This document shows, one piece after another, positions 26,752 to 37,470 of a stretch of 64,000 bases of DNA. Each line of letters begins with the position of its first letter. Position 1 is the first letter of the stretch. The notes below the pieces were generated by a model. It was not told the DNA's origin. It did no database searches and saw only the letters and a program-made list of their open reading frames with translations. Source of the stretch: Betaproteobacteria bacterium MOLA814 (GTDB lineage Bacteria > Pseudomonadota > Gammaproteobacteria > Burkholderiales > Burkholderiaceae_C); the NCBI GenBank assembly GCA_000496475.1, contig AYMW01000001.1:753358-817357 (forward strand). The letters are read 5' to 3'. The translations under genes and the position numbers were made by a program.

Positions 26752-27867
26752 TTGAGCAACCAGCGCCCTTTCAATTTCTCAGCTGGTCCAGCCACTATGC
26801 CCTTAGAGGTGCTGTTGCGCGCTGGCAGTGATGTTGCCAATTGGCACGGCACAGGCATGGGCGTCATGGAGATGAGCCACCGCGGTGCGGCATTTGGAGA
26901 TATCTTAGAACGCACATTGGCCGATGTACGAGAGGTGCTGGGCGTACCCGCCAACTTTGACATTTTGTTCATGCAAGGTGGTGGTTTGGCGCACAACGCC
27001 ATCGCGCCCATGAACTTACTGGGCAAGCCAAAAGCGATCGGCGCACCCAAAGCTGACTTCGTGGTCTCAGGCAGCTGGAGTCACAAATCAAGTGTAGAGG
27101 CCCAACGCTATGGCGATGTCCATGTCGCGTTTAACGGCAAGTCAACACAGTTCAAAACTGTTGCTGACGCAACTGACTGGCAGCTGCGCCAGCAGACTGA
27201 CTACGTGCACCTGTGCAGCAACGAGACCATTGACGGCGTTGAGTTTTCAACCCTACCTGACTTAAGTGCATTGGGTATTGACGCACCGCTGGTGGTTGAC
27301 TGCTCAAGCCACATCGCGTCACGCAGCATCGAGTGGCACAAAATTGGCCTGGCATTTGCTGGCGCGCAAAAAAACTTAGGCCCAGCTGGCGTGACATTGG
27401 CCTTTGTGCGCCAAGACCTCACTGATCGGGCCATGGCGATTTGTCCATCGGCATTCGAGTACAAGACCATTGCGGCCAACAACTCCATGTTCAACACCCC
27501 ACCGACCAACGCTATCTACATCGTGGGGTTGGTGTTTGAGTGGCTGAAGAGCCAAGGCGGATTGGCCGCCATTGAAGCCAACAACTTGGTCAAAGCCAAC
27601 ACGCTGTACCAAGCCATTGACGGCTCATCTTTTTACAGCAACGACATTGATGTGGCTTGGCGCTCGCGCATGAATGTGCCATTCAAATTGGCCAATGAGG
27701 CGTTGAACGATGCGTTTTTAGCGCAAGCAAAAACTGCTGGCTTATTGCAACTTAAAGGCCACAAGTCGGTTGGCGGCATGCGCGCCAGCATATACAACGC
27801 CATGCCGCTGACAGGCGTTCAAGCCTTGGTGGCGTTTATGCAGCAGTTCGAACAACAACACGCCTGA
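26752..27867 (+). CDS. serC: Phosphoserine aminotransferase
   Basis: SerC transfers the amino group of glutamate to 3-phosphohydroxypyruvate in serine synthesis, and also serves pyridoxal phosphate synthesis (with pdxJ at 37.5-38.2 kb). The 371-residue protein begins [17 protein letters not shown], and the pyridoxal-binding lysine lies in [10 protein letters not shown]. Translation appears to start at TTG (26752), with GGAG about nine bases upstream inside the gyrA 3' end. The gene heads a serine/aromatic block with pheA and tyrA. Confidence 0.96.
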   Translation: MSNQRPFNFSAGPATMPLEVLLRAGSDVANWHGTGMGVMEMSHRGAAFGDILERTLADVREVLGVPANFDILFMQGGGLAHNAIAPMNLLGKPKAIGAPKADFVVSGSWSHKSSVEAQRYGDVHVAFNGKSTQFKTVADATDWQLRQQTDYVHLCSNETIDGVEFSTLPDLSALGIDAPLVVDCSSHIASRSIEWHKIGLAFAGAQKNLGPAGVTLAFVRQDLTDRAMAICPSAFEYKTIAANNSMFNTPPTNAIYIVGLVFEWLKSQGGLAAIEANNLVKANTLYQAIDGSSFYSNDIDVAWRSRMNVPFKLANEALNDAFLAQAKTAGLLQLKGHKSVGGMRASIYNAMPLTGVQALVAFMQQFEQQHA

Positions 27868-27876
27868 CACACGCAC

Positions 27877-28959
27877 ATGAAAACCTTGCCTCAATTGCGC
27901 GCATCCATTGACGCCTTAGACCAACAAATTTTGGACCTGCTCAATGCCCGTGCGCAGTGTGCGCATGAAGTGGGTGAGCTCAAAAAGCTAGATGGCTCTG
28001 CCGTGTTTCGCCCTGACCGCGAAGCGCAAGTTATCAAACATTTGCAAGACACCAATACAGGCCTTATCAAGCCTGAAAGCATTGGTCATATTTGGCGCGA
28101 AGTCATGTCGGCTTGTCGCGCGCTAGAGGCGCCGCAAAGAATTGCATTTTTAGGACCAGTTGGCACCTTCAGCCAACAGGCCGCTTTGTCATTTTTTGGC
28201 ACCAGCATCAACGAATTACCTTGCGCCTCCATAGACGAGGTGTTTCGCGCCACTGCCGCTGGCACAGCAGACTTCGGCGTGGTGCCTATTGAAAATTCCA
28301 CAGAAGGCGTGGTCACCCGCTCACTGGACTTGCTGCTGCATTCGCCTGCGCACATCATTGGTGAAACCTCCTTGTTGGTCAGACACCATTTGCTGCGTAA
28401 CGACAACCACAGAGACGGCATAGACGTGGTGCTGGCCCATCCGCAAGCCTTGGCGCAGTGCCAAGACTGGCTCACCAAACACCTGCCCAACGTTGAACGC
28501 CGCGCTGTTGCCAGCAACGCAGAAGGCGCGCGCTTGGCCACAGGCAACCCAAGCTGGGCTGCCATTGCCAGCGAACGCGCAGCCAGCCAATACGGCTTGC
28601 ACATTGCGGCACACGCCATACAAGACGATGCGCACAACCGCACACGGTTTGCCGTTATTTGCTTGCCCACAACCTTAGAGGCCCCCGCTGCCTCTGGCAC
28701 CGACTGCACCAGCTTGGCGGTCTCTGTTACCAACCGCCCTGGCGCGCTGCATGACCTGCTGGTGCCGCTCAAGCAACACGGTGTCTCCATGACACGGTTC
28801 GAGTCGCGCCCTGCACGCCAAGGCCAGTGGGAATACACCTTCTTCATCGATTTGGTGGGACACCCCTCAGAGCCGCGCATGCAGCAAGCGCTGGAGGCTT
28901 TGAAGTCCTTGTGCGCGTTTTACAAAGTGTTGGGCACCTATCCTGGCGCCGATACATGA
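27877..28959 (+). CDS. pheA: Bifunctional chorismate mutase / prephenate dehydratase
   Basis: The P-protein makes phenylpyruvate from chorismate. Domains in order are an AroQ-type chorismate mutase (about 1-90, with LRASIDALDQQILDLLNARA), a prephenate dehydratase (about 93-270, with FLGPVGTFSQQAA and VVPIENSTEGVV) and an ACT regulatory domain (about 280-360) carrying FESRP, where phenylalanine binds to inhibit. The length of 360 is normal. It starts nine bases after serC. Confidence 0.97.
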   Translation: MKTLPQLRASIDALDQQILDLLNARAQCAHEVGELKKLDGSAVFRPDREAQVIKHLQDTNTGLIKPESIGHIWREVMSACRALEAPQRIAFLGPVGTFSQQAALSFFGTSINELPCASIDEVFRATAAGTADFGVVPIENSTEGVVTRSLDLLLHSPAHIIGETSLLVRHHLLRNDNHRDGIDVVLAHPQALAQCQDWLTKHLPNVERRAVASNAEGARLATGNPSWAAIASERAASQYGLHIAAHAIQDDAHNRTRFAVICLPTTLEAPAASGTDCTSLAVSVTNRPGALHDLLVPLKQHGVSMTRFESRPARQGQWEYTFFIDLVGHPSEPRMQQALEALKSLCAFYKVLGTYPGADT

Positions 28960-28969
28960 GGCCTGTGTC

Positions 28970-29875
28970 ATGAAGCAAGCGGACATCCGCTCACTGACTG
29001 TCATTGGCTGTGGCCTGATAGGCGGCTCGTTCGCACTGGCACTCAAAGCAGTGATGCCACACTTGGTCGTCACCGGTGTTGGGAGACAGCTAAGCAGCTT
29101 GCAAACTGCCAAGACCATGGGCGTGATTGAGCACGCCAGCACCGACATGGCGGCCAGCGTTGCCAGCGCCGATGTGGTTCTGCTGGGTGTGCCTGTTGGT
29201 GCCATACACAGCACGTTGCAACACATTGCACCGCACTTACAAGAAGGTGCTTTGGTGATGGATGTGGGCTCTACCAAGGCTGATGTTGTGGCCATGGCTC
29301 AGGCCACACTGGGCAAGCATTTGCCCAATTTTGTAGCGGCCCACCCGATAGCCGGCAAAGAGTGCTCGGGCGTGGCACATGCAACTGCCGCGCTGTATAA
29401 GCACCACCGCGTGATACTGACGCCCACTGCGGTCACACACGCAGCGGCTCTCGAACGAGCGGATGCGTTGTGGGCAGCCTGCGGCGCCCATGTACACACC
29501 ATGGATGCGACTGAGCACGACCGCGTGTTTGCAGCTGTAAGCCATTTACCGCACCTCTTGGCGTTTGCGTATATGAATGGTGTGGCTGACGACCAAACCC
29601 TCGCTTTGGCAGGCCCTGGTTTTAGAGACTTCACGCGCATAGCCGCCAGCAGCCCAGATGTGTGGCGCGATATTTTTGTTGCCAACCGTGAACCATTGTT
29701 GGCGCAGTTGGCACAATTTGAAATGGCGCTGGCGCATTTGAAATCCTTGGTACAAGTCCAGGTGAGCGACGCAAGCGATGGCAACCAAGCTGATCATAAC
29801 CACCAAGCGCTGTACGACAACATCGCTCAGGCCAGCGCCAGGCGGACAAACTGGCAACCCAACAGGCCTGACTAA
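28970..29875 (+). CDS. tyrA: Prephenate dehydrogenase
   Basis: TyrA oxidises prephenate to 4-hydroxyphenylpyruvate for tyrosine synthesis. The NAD(P)-binding loop is IGCGLIGGSFALAL near the N-terminus, and HPIAGKECSG holds the substrate-binding histidine region. At 301 residues it is a stand-alone enzyme without a mutase or ACT domain. It follows pheA by ten bases and precedes the aroA-cmk fusion. Confidence 0.95.
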   Translation: MKQADIRSLTVIGCGLIGGSFALALKAVMPHLVVTGVGRQLSSLQTAKTMGVIEHASTDMAASVASADVVLLGVPVGAIHSTLQHIAPHLQEGALVMDVGSTKADVVAMAQATLGKHLPNFVAAHPIAGKECSGVAHATAALYKHHRVILTPTAVTHAAALERADALWAACGAHVHTMDATEHDRVFAAVSHLPHLLAFAYMNGVADDQTLALAGPGFRDFTRIAASSPDVWRDIFVANREPLLAQLAQFEMALAHLKSLVQVQVSDASDGNQADHNHQALYDNIAQASARRTNWQPNRPD

Positions 29876-29956
29876 AGCGCACCCTTAAGTTTCCTAATCA
29901 ATTTAGTAGTCTGGGGAGCGTGCAGCTGCTTTTTTTGCATCTTCAACCACCACAAC

Positions 29957-31987
29957 ATGTTCAACACCGCTTTTTTAGACCTTCCCCCTCTGGCCAGCGC
30001 AGGCGGTACCGTTCAACTGCCAGGCTCAAAAAGTATTTCTAACCGCGTGTTGCTGTTGGCCGCCTTGAGCCAAGGCCATACCGACATCTATGACTTGCTG
30101 GCCTCAGACGACACCCACGTCATGCTTGAGGCTTTAAAGACTTTAGGCTGCAGCGTTGAGTACGTGTCGACCAACCATGTGCGCATTGGCGGCATGGCGG
30201 GCAAACTCATCACCAAAGAAGCCAAGCTGTTTTTAGGCAATGCCGGTACCGCCATTCGACCGCTGTGCGCCGCACTCACGGTGCTGGCCACCACGCAGGG
30301 TGCCAGCTTTGAGTTGTCTGGCGTGGCGCGCATGCACGAGCGCCCCATTGGTGACTTGGTGAACGCTTTACGCGCCATTGGCGGTGTGGTCACTGACCTT
30401 GGCAAGCCAGGCTTTCCCCCACTGCAGCTGGGTGACGGTGCGCCACACACCCTGGACTTGTCCAAACCCATTCAGGTACGCGGCGATGTGTCCAGCCAAT
30501 TTCTAACGGCCCTGCTGATGGCATTGCCGCTGGTGGCCGAGCAAGATACCGTGATTGAGGTGGTGGGCGAGCTTATTTCCAAACCCTACATTGACATTAC
30601 TGTCCAGTTGCTGGCGCGCTTTGGCGTGAACGTGCAACGCGATGGGTGGCAACGTTTCACCATTCAAGCGGGCGCACGCTACCAGTCACCCGGCAGCATA
30701 TATGTTGAAGCCGATGCATCATCGGCCAGCTACTTCATTGCCTTGGGAGCCATTGCACCCAGCGATCAAGGCATCACAGTTCAAGGTGTTGGACTGGACT
30801 CCATACAAGGTGACATTCGCTTTGTTGAGGCCGCGCAAGCCATGGGCGCACAGGTCAGCGGCACCGCCAACGGGCTACACATTCAACGCGGCGCATGGCC
30901 ACTGATCGCCATAGACCTTGATTGCAACCACATACCCGACGCGGCCATGACCTTGGCCGTCATGGCCTTGTACGCGCGCGGCACGACCACACTGCGCAAC
31001 ATCGCGAGTTGGCGAGTCAAAGAAACCGACCGCCTGCATGCCATGTCTGCCGAGCTGCGTAAACTGGGTGCAACTGTTGACGAGGGCGATGACTACATCA
31101 GCATCACGCCACCGGCCTCCACGGATGCCTGGACCACTGCGCCCATTGCGACGTATGACGACCACCGCATGGCCATGTGCTTGTCGCTGGCGGCGTTCAA
31201 CCCCAAGCAATTGTCCACGCGCATCAACGAGCCACACTGTGTGGCTAAAACCTTTCCCGATTACTTTGAGGCCATGTTTGCCTTGAGCACCCCAGTGGCT
31301 GGGCGGGTGCCGGTTATTTGCATCGACGGCCCCACCGCTTCCGGCAAGGGCACGCTGTCGCAATTGGTGGCACAAGCCTTGGGCTATGCATGGCTAGACT
31401 CGGGCGCGCTGTACCGCTTGGTAGGCGTGGCGGCAGACCTAGCCCATCTGTCAACCAGCGCAGAAGCATTGGCGCAGCCTGCGCATGCCCAAGCCGTTGG
31501 CACGCTGGCAGCGGCCATGCAGGTGCGGTTTGATGCACACGCTGTTTACCTTGACGGCGCTGATGTGAGTGCCGCCATCCGCACAGAAGCCGCTGGAATG
31601 ACTGCTTCGCGCGTATCGGCATTACAGCCAGTGCGAGACGCGCTCACGGCCCTACAACAAGGCTTTGCCAAGGCCCCTGGTTTGGTAGCCGATGGGCGCG
31701 ACATGGGCACAGTTATTTTTCCAGATGCGCCATTGAAGGTGTTTTTAACTGCAAGCGCCGAACAAAGGGCTCAACGCCGTTACAAACAATTGATTTCTAA
31801 AGGAAATTCTGCTAATATCGACATCCTTTTGGCAGATTTAAAAGAACGTGATGCGCGCGATATGAACCGTGCGCATGCGCCTTTAAAACCTGCCAAAGAT
31901 GCCCTGCTGCTGGACAACACTGGTGTGACTATCGAGCAATCGGTTCTACAAGTGCTGGCATGGTGGCAAGGCAAGCAAGCGTCGTAA
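29957..31987 (+). CDS. aroA: Fused EPSP synthase (AroA) and cytidylate kinase (Cmk)
   Basis: This 676-residue protein joins two enzymes usually made separately. Residues 1 to about 440 are EPSP synthase of the shikimate pathway, with [26 protein letters not shown] and [11 protein letters not shown]. Residues from about 450 to the end are cytidylate kinase, with the P-loop [19 protein letters not shown] and [13 protein letters not shown]. The linker (about VAGRVP) is short and there is no stop or frameshift between them. Such fusions are known in Comamonadaceae and relatives, where aroA and cmk are neighbours. The rpsA gene follows, as after cmk in many bacteria. Confidence 0.96.
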   Translation: MFNTAFLDLPPLASAGGTVQLPGSKSISNRVLLLAALSQGHTDIYDLLASDDTHVMLEALKTLGCSVEYVSTNHVRIGGMAGKLITKEAKLFLGNAGTAIRPLCAALTVLATTQGASFELSGVARMHERPIGDLVNALRAIGGVVTDLGKPGFPPLQLGDGAPHTLDLSKPIQVRGDVSSQFLTALLMALPLVAEQDTVIEVVGELISKPYIDITVQLLARFGVNVQRDGWQRFTIQAGARYQSPGSIYVEADASSASYFIALGAIAPSDQGITVQGVGLDSIQGDIRFVEAAQAMGAQVSGTANGLHIQRGAWPLIAIDLDCNHIPDAAMTLAVMALYARGTTTLRNIASWRVKETDRLHAMSAELRKLGATVDEGDDYISITPPASTDAWTTAPIATYDDHRMAMCLSLAAFNPKQLSTRINEPHCVAKTFPDYFEAMFALSTPVAGRVPVICIDGPTASGKGTLSQLVAQALGYAWLDSGALYRLVGVAADLAHLSTSAEALAQPAHAQAVGTLAAAMQVRFDAHAVYLDGADVSAAIRTEAAGMTASRVSALQPVRDALTALQQGFAKAPGLVADGRDMGTVIFPDAPLKVFLTASAEQRAQRRYKQLISKGNSANIDILLADLKERDARDMNRAHAPLKPAKDALLLDNTGVTIEQSVLQVLAWWQGKQAS

Positions 31988-32179
31988 GTGGTGTTACCAC
32001 CACAAGCAATGCTTTTTTCAAGCCCCAAATCGTGCGATCTGTGCCCACTGTGGCGCACCTCGAAGCGGGATACTTAACTTAACCCCGCAGCTTTGCTGCA
32101 ATAAAACGCTGTCATTTTTCACCACTGATGCACGTTTGCGTGCCCATCATTGCTGTGCTGATGCAGTTTAGGAAACTTA

Positions 32180-33865
32180 ATGTCTGAATCTTTTGCCGCC
32201 CTATTTGAAGAGTCATTGCAACGTGCTGAAATGCGCGTTGGCGAGGTGATCTCTGCCGAAGTCGTACGCATTGATCACAACCACGTGGTTGTGAATGCTG
32301 GCTTGAAGTCTGAGGCATACGTGCCCCTAGAAGAATTTAAAAATGACTTGGGCGAACTTGAAGTTCAAGTCGGTGATTTTGTCTCTGTAGCTATTGATGC
32401 TGTTGAAAACGGCTACGGCGACACACTGTTGTCACGTGACAAGGCCAAGCGTTTGGCCTCATGGATGTCTTTGGAAAAAGCGTTGGAGTCTGGCGAATTT
32501 GTCACCGGCACCACCACTGGCAAAGTCAAAGGCGGCCTGACCGTGTTGGTCAATGGCATCCGCGCATTTTTGCCAGGTTCTTTGGTCGACATGCGTCCCA
32601 CCAAAGACCTCACGCCTTACGAAAACAAGACCATGGAATTCAAGGTCATCAAGCTCGACCGCAAGCGCAACAACGTTGTGTTGTCGCGTCGCGCTGTGGT
32701 CGAGGTCAGCATGGGCGAAGAGCGCGCCAAGCTGATGGAAACCTTGAAAGAAGGCGTTATCGTTACCGGTGTTGTTAAAAACATCACCGAATACGGCGCG
32801 TTCGTGGACTTGGGCGGCATCGACGGTTTGCTGCACATCACCGATATGGCATGGCGTCGTGTGCGTCACCCAAGCGAAGTGGTGCAAGCTGGACAAGAAA
32901 TTTCTGCAAAAGTGTTGAAGTTCGATGCTGAAAAGCACCGCGTTTCATTGGGCTTGAAGCAAATGGGTGATGACCCATGGATGGGCGTTGCTCGCCGCTA
33001 CCCACAAAGCACCCGCTTGTTTGGCAAGGTCACCAACATTGCCGATTACGGCGCGTTTGTGGAACTCGAGCCAGGCATCGAAGGTTTGGTGCACGTGTCC
33101 GAAATGGATTGGACCAACAAAAACGTTGCCCCATCCAAGATTGTTGCCTTGGGTGACGAAGTCGAAGTCATGGTGCTTGACATCGATGAAGACAAGCGCC
33201 GCATCAGCTTGGGTATGAAGCAATGCCGTGCCAACCCGTGGGAAGATTTCGCCACCACCGTGAAGCGCGGTGACCGCGTTAAAGGCCCGATCAAGTCCAT
33301 CACCGACTTCGGTGTGTTCTTGGGCTTGGCCTCAGGCATCGACGGTTTGGTTCACCTGTCTGACCTGTCATGGACAGAGCCAGGCGAAGCTGCTGTTCGC
33401 AACTTCAAGAAGGGTCAAGAAGTTGAAGCCGTTGTGTTGGCCATTGATGTTGAGCGCGAGCGTATCAGCTTAGGCATCAAGCAACTCGACGACGACAGTT
33501 TCACAACCTTCACATCTGTGAACGACAAGGGTCAAATCGTTACCGGTAAGGTCAAGACGGTTGACGCCAAAGGCGCAGAGATTGACTTGGGTGACGACTT
33601 GGTGGGCTACTTGCGCGCCAGCGAAATCAGCGCTGAACGCGTTGAAGATGCGCGCACCATGCTCAAAGAAGGTGACGAAATCACGGCTGTGGTGGTGAAC
33701 GTGGATCGCAAGACCCGCAACATCCAGTTGTCGATTCGCGCCAAAGACCAAGCTGACCAGCAAGAAGCCATGAGCACCCTGACACAGCAGTCTTCTGCTG
33801 GTGCAGGCACCACCAGTTTGGGCGCTTTGTTGCGCGCCAAGTTGGACGGTGGCGACAACAGCTAA
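32180..33865 (+). CDS. rpsA: 30S ribosomal protein S1
   Basis: S1 binds mRNA leaders and helps the 30S subunit start translation. The 561-residue protein has six S1 RNA-binding repeats; the later ones share motifs such as [19 protein letters not shown] and [20 protein letters not shown]. The start ATG is preceded by AGGAAAC. The 190-base leader contains a small GCAG-CTTT-GCTGC hairpin and may be where S1 regulates its own synthesis, as known in E. coli. A strong terminator follows. Confidence 0.98.
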   Translation: MSESFAALFEESLQRAEMRVGEVISAEVVRIDHNHVVVNAGLKSEAYVPLEEFKNDLGELEVQVGDFVSVAIDAVENGYGDTLLSRDKAKRLASWMSLEKALESGEFVTGTTTGKVKGGLTVLVNGIRAFLPGSLVDMRPTKDLTPYENKTMEFKVIKLDRKRNNVVLSRRAVVEVSMGEERAKLMETLKEGVIVTGVVKNITEYGAFVDLGGIDGLLHITDMAWRRVRHPSEVVQAGQEISAKVLKFDAEKHRVSLGLKQMGDDPWMGVARRYPQSTRLFGKVTNIADYGAFVELEPGIEGLVHVSEMDWTNKNVAPSKIVALGDEVEVMVLDIDEDKRRISLGMKQCRANPWEDFATTVKRGDRVKGPIKSITDFGVFLGLASGIDGLVHLSDLSWTEPGEAAVRNFKKGQEVEAVVLAIDVERERISLGIKQLDDDSFTTFTSVNDKGQIVTGKVKTVDAKGAEIDLGDDLVGYLRASEISAERVEDARTMLKEGDEITAVVVNVDRKTRNIQLSIRAKDQADQQEAMSTLTQQSSAGAGTTSLGALLRAKLDGGDNS

Positions 33866-33888
33866 TCGCGTCAGCAACTGAGCTACGA

Positions 33889-33934
33889 AGCCCGCGAAGT
33901 CTGACGCACCAGCGCCAACCTCGCGGGCTTTTTT
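33889..33934 (+). terminator. Terminator after rpsA
   Basis: A nine-base perfect stem AGCCCGCGA / TCGCGGGCT with a 23-base loop is followed by TTTTTT. Confidence 0.85.
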
Positions 33935-33988
33935 GTCTCCTTGTTGTTTCAAGCCCCCATAAAAAATATATGATCAGAGCAACCCTTT

Positions 33989-34285
33989 ATGACACGCAGC
34001 GATTTGGTTGATGCACTGGCTGAACGTTTCAGCCAGCTGGCTCATCGTGATGCCGAACAGGCCGTACGCACCATGCTAGATGCCATGGGCGAAGCCATGG
34101 TGAAAGGCCACCGCATTGAAATACGTGGTTTTGGCAGCTTTACTGTCAACCACAGACCGGCTCGCATTGGACGCAATCCACGCTCAGGTGAGCGTGTTGA
34201 TATTCCCGAAAAACGCGTCCCACATTTCAAACCAGGCAAAGGCTTGCGCGTGGCTGTCGATATACCCGCTCAAGACACGCTTTAA
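33989..34285 (+). CDS. ihfB: Integration host factor subunit beta
   Basis: IHF-beta pairs with IHF-alpha to bend DNA sharply at specific sites, for example at sigma-54 promoters such as the one proposed for the cyanate operon. The 98-residue protein is typical of the HU/IHF fold. It begins [17 protein letters not shown] and has the DNA-arm region [18 protein letters not shown]. The rpsA-ihfB order is conserved in proteobacteria. Confidence 0.95.
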   Translation: MTRSDLVDALAERFSQLAHRDAEQAVRTMLDAMGEAMVKGHRIEIRGFGSFTVNHRPARIGRNPRSGERVDIPEKRVPHFKPGKGLRVAVDIPAQDTL

Positions 34286-34405
34286 AACATCCCACCCAAT
34301 ACACGTGCGTTGGGGCCACACAGACCTAGAATAGAACACTAAAGTATTTAGAGATGTTTGCTAATATGACATCGCCACAGCACACCCCTTTTAGTGAAAG
34401 CTCAT

Positions 34406-34759
34406 ATGAGAATGATTTTTTGGTTTGTCCGTATTGCTGTGTTTTTAGTTGTGTTGGCTTTTGCCCTTAACAACCAACACGTGGTCAATGTGTTCCTGCT
34501 CCCGGGTTCGACTTTACAAACACCTCTGGTGTGGGCCATCGCAGGTGCTTTTGTACTGGGAACACTGTTTGGTGTGCTGGCGATGCTGCCGCCGTGGCTC
34601 CGTGCGCGCAAACTGGCCAAGCAGCAACTCAAGCTTCACACCACATCGCAGGGCCAATCTAATGCCCCCTCCGGCAACACCAACACCAGCAACAGCAACG
34701 CCTTAACCAAGCCAAACAACGCACTACGGGGCAGCAACAGCGATGAACTGGGCGTTTGA
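34406..34759 (+). CDS. lapA: LapA-domain inner-membrane protein
   Basis: LapA (DUF1049) is a small inner-membrane partner of LapB in controlling lipopolysaccharide synthesis. The protein has two hydrophobic helices (about residues 5-20 and 38-60) joined by a short NNQHVVNVFLLPG loop, then a basic segment and a low-complexity Asn/Ser/Thr-rich tail. ATG at 34406 is preferred over a GTG twelve bases earlier. Its end overlaps the start of lapB by 17 bases. Confidence 0.85.
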   Translation: MRMIFWFVRIAVFLVVLAFALNNQHVVNVFLLPGSTLQTPLVWAIAGAFVLGTLFGVLAMLPPWLRARKLAKQQLKLHTTSQGQSNAPSGNTNTSNSNALTKPNNALRGSNSDELGV

Positions 34760-35900
34760 TGCCACCACACTGCTGTGGGCTTTGCCGCTCACATTCACCT
34801 GTGGCTGGCTGGCATCCCGTTTGGATGTGAGGCAATGGCGCAGGTCTGAGCAGCAGGCCCCAAAAGCCTATTTTCGAGGGCTCAACTTTCTACTGAACGA
34901 GCAGCAAGACCAAGCCATTGATGCATTTATAGAAGCCGTTCAACACGACCCTGAAACCAGCGAGCTGCACTTCGCGCTGGGCAACCTGTTTCGCAGACGT
35001 GGCGATTACGACCGCGCCGTTCGTGTGCATGAGCATTTGTTGGCACGCAGTGATCTCAGTCAAGCCGACCGTCAACGCGCACAACATGGTTTGGCCATGG
35101 ACTTTTTAAAGGCTGGCTTACTAGATAGGGCCGAGAGTGCGCTGCGTAAACTGGACGGCACGCCTTACGCAACAGAGGCTCAATTGGCGCTGCTGACTAT
35201 ATTTGAACGCAGCCGCGATTGGGTGCAAGCCATTGACACCGCCAGCAAGCTAGAAGGCGGCAACCGCGGCAGCTTTCAAAGTCGCAGCGCTCACTACCAC
35301 TGCGAGCTAGCAGCGCAGGCTCTACACACCAGCCAACCCGATCAAGCGAAACAGCATTTAGAGATTGCCAAGACCCTGTCGCCTCAGGCGGCTAGGCCCA
35401 GTATCGCGCTTGCCAACGTGTATGCAGCTGCTGGTGATGACGACAAAGCGCTGACCTTGTTGCTTAATTTAGCCAACGCAACACCTCACATCGTGCCGTT
35501 GTTGTGCACCCAGCTTGTACAGTTGGCCAACAAGTGCCAGGCACAGGACAGGGTCTTGGCGTTGCTGCAGTTTGCAGACAATGTGGCGCCGAGCATAGAC
35601 GTGACACAGGCCATGTCCGCGTTGCAACCCCAAGCAACAACAGCCCTCTTTGAGTCACACTTGAGCAGACAGGCCTCATTGGCCGCAGTGGCCTATGTCT
35701 TAGCAGACAACAACAGGACCCACACAGAGACGACTGAAGCACTAACCAAAGCCATGACTTCGGCGATTACAAAGGCAGCTGCGCCACTCACCCGTTACCG
35801 CTGCGCAGCTTGCGGTTTTGAGGCCAAAACGTATTTTTGGCAGTGCCCTGGTTGCCAAGGCTGGGAGACTTTTCCAGCTAGGCGTGTGGAAGAGTTGTAA
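34743..35900 (+). CDS. lapB: LapB (YciM) TPR protein, lipopolysaccharide assembly regulator
   Basis: LapB is anchored in the inner membrane and steers FtsH-dependent turnover of LpxC, balancing lipopolysaccharide and phospholipid. The 385-residue protein has an N-terminal membrane anchor (TTLLWALPLTFTCGWLA), multiple TPR repeats from about residue 35 to 330, and a C-terminal rubredoxin-like zinc ribbon with CAACGF and CPGCQGW. This architecture is diagnostic. It overlaps lapA and ends convergent with nagZ. Confidence 0.93.
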   Translation: MNWAFDATTLLWALPLTFTCGWLASRLDVRQWRRSEQQAPKAYFRGLNFLLNEQQDQAIDAFIEAVQHDPETSELHFALGNLFRRRGDYDRAVRVHEHLLARSDLSQADRQRAQHGLAMDFLKAGLLDRAESALRKLDGTPYATEAQLALLTIFERSRDWVQAIDTASKLEGGNRGSFQSRSAHYHCELAAQALHTSQPDQAKQHLEIAKTLSPQAARPSIALANVYAAAGDDDKALTLLLNLANATPHIVPLLCTQLVQLANKCQAQDRVLALLQFADNVAPSIDVTQAMSALQPQATTALFESHLSRQASLAAVAYVLADNNRTHTETTEALTKAMTSAITKAAAPLTRYRCAACGFEAKTYFWQCPGCQGWETFPARRVEEL

Positions 35901-35976
35901 CCGCGTCTTTCAAATGCCAACGTACAGCCCACCAGCCGTTCTGTTTAGAAAACATATCGGTCAGGCTTGGTACAGC

Positions 35977-37065
35977 TTATGGCAACAAGCCCATGGCATG
36001 CATGTAATTGTTATCGGTCATGAGCTCATCCCACAACATCGCCTTGCCCAGTGGCAGCAACTTTAAGCGACGCTGTTCACTGGTCTCATTGGCAAGCCAT
36101 TGGTGTTTCAGCACAGCTTGGGTCAGGCCTGCCAGCAAGTCGTCAATGGGTTGCCCATTGTCGACTTCGCATTGGTTGCACAGCATCACCAGATCACACC
36201 CTGCGTTGAGCGCCGCCACAGCTGCAGCGGTAGCGTCAACTTGCTGCCCATCAATCTGACGCGCGCCAGCCATGCTCAAGTCGTCGCTGAAGACCGCACC
36301 TTGAAAGCCCAATTGACCTCGCAAAATATCTTGCAGCCACCTGGTAGAAAAACCAGCTGGACGGCTGTCCACTTTGGCGTAGACGACATGCGCTGGCATC
36401 ACGCTGGTGAGCGTGGCATTCAGCCACGCATAGGGCATGGCATCGTCACGCAAAATCGCTTTTAAACTGCGTTTGTCGACTGGTATGTCGCTGTGCGAGT
36501 CAGCCGCCACAAAGCCATGCCCAGGAAAGTGCTTGCCGCAATTGGCCATTCCAGCTTGCAGCAAACCATGCATGACGCTTTTAGCCAAGGCTGCTGTTAC
36601 GTGGGCAGATGCACTGAAGGCTCTGTCACCAATGACTTGGCTATTGCCGTAGTCCAAATCCAGTATGGGCGTGAAGCTAAAGTCCACACCGCAGGCACGC
36701 AACTCAGCACCTAAGACATAGCCACAAGCACTGGCGGCGTTCATGGCCTTTAACGCAGCGCCCGCTGCGTCGCCATCGCGCCCAAGGTCACACCACAATT
36801 CGCCCAAGGCACGCATGGCCGGTATATGGGTAAAGCCATCACGCTTGAATCGCTGCACACGACCACCCTCGTGGTCGACGCAAATTAACAAGTCCGCGCG
36901 GACCGCCTTGATCTGGGCGCACAGCTTGGTCAGCGCAGCGCGGTCAGACCAGTTGCGGCCAAACAAAATAACACCGCCAACCAAGGGGTGCTTCAGGCGC
37001 GGCATGTCCAGCGCTTGCAGCGTTGTACCAGCGACGTCAATGATGACAGGAGCGTGAGGTGTCAT
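35977..37065 (-). CDS. nagZ: Beta-N-acetylhexosaminidase, peptidoglycan recycling
   Basis: NagZ (GH3) removes GlcNAc from anhydro-muropeptides in the cytoplasm during cell-wall recycling. The 362-residue protein has CVDHEGGRVQRF, the key KHFPGHG motif with the loop histidine, and DSHSDIPVDKR. VFSDDLSMAGA holds the catalytic aspartate. It is the last gene of the lepA-to-nagZ minus-strand series and begins twelve bases after acpS. Confidence 0.95.
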   Translation of the reverse strand: MTPHAPVIIDVAGTTLQALDMPRLKHPLVGGVILFGRNWSDRAALTKLCAQIKAVRADLLICVDHEGGRVQRFKRDGFTHIPAMRALGELWCDLGRDGDAAGAALKAMNAASACGYVLGAELRACGVDFSFTPILDLDYGNSQVIGDRAFSASAHVTAALAKSVMHGLLQAGMANCGKHFPGHGFVAADSHSDIPVDKRSLKAILRDDAMPYAWLNATLTSVMPAHVVYAKVDSRPAGFSTRWLQDILRGQLGFQGAVFSDDLSMAGARQIDGQQVDATAAAVAALNAGCDLVMLCNQCEVDNGQPIDDLLAGLTQAVLKHQWLANETSEQRRLKLLPLGKAMLWDELMTDNNYMHAMGLLP

Positions 37066-37077
37066 GATAAATAAATT

Positions 37078-37470
37078 TTATATGGTTTCAACTACAACAT
37101 GGCTGGTGGCATAGGCCGACTCATCACTCAAGCTGACATGTGCACGCCAGTTTTTAGCCGCAAACCACGCTGCCAACTCGCCACTGAGCACAATATAAGG
37201 TTGGCCGCTGGCGCTGTTTAATATTTCACAATTGCGCCATGTCATGGGCATGCGCATGCCCAGGCCAATCGCTTTGCTGAAGGCTTCTTTGGCCGAAAAA
37301 CGGGTGGCCACAAAGCGCATGCCGCGGTCACTCAAGCGTGCAGTCCTTGCCTGCCACACCAATTGCTCTTGAGGGCCTAGCACTTTGCGCGCAAAGCGCT
37401 CGCCGTGGCGCACCAAAGCCTGCTCAATACGAGAGACCTCGCAAATATCAACGCCAACACCCACGATCAT
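37078..37470 (-). CDS. acpS: Holo-[acyl-carrier-protein] synthase
   Basis: AcpS attaches 4'-phosphopantetheine from CoA to the serine of apo-ACP, which is encoded at 50.2-50.4 kb. The 130-residue protein begins [16 protein letters not shown], the conserved metal-binding segment, and has [12 protein letters not shown] with the second magnesium ligand. Its ATG overlaps the pdxJ stop as ATGA. Confidence 0.95.
   Translation of the reverse strand: MIVGVGVDICEVSRIEQALVRHGERFARKVLGPQEQLVWQARTARLSDRGMRFVATRFSAKEAFSKAIGLGMRMPMTWRNCEILNSASGQPYIVLSGELAAWFAAKNWRAHVSLSDESAYATSHVVVETI

Noticed and set aside
28086-28880. A 264-codon minus-strand frame opposite pheA
   Set aside because: It mirrors pheA codon bias; the plus-strand protein is clearly a P-protein.
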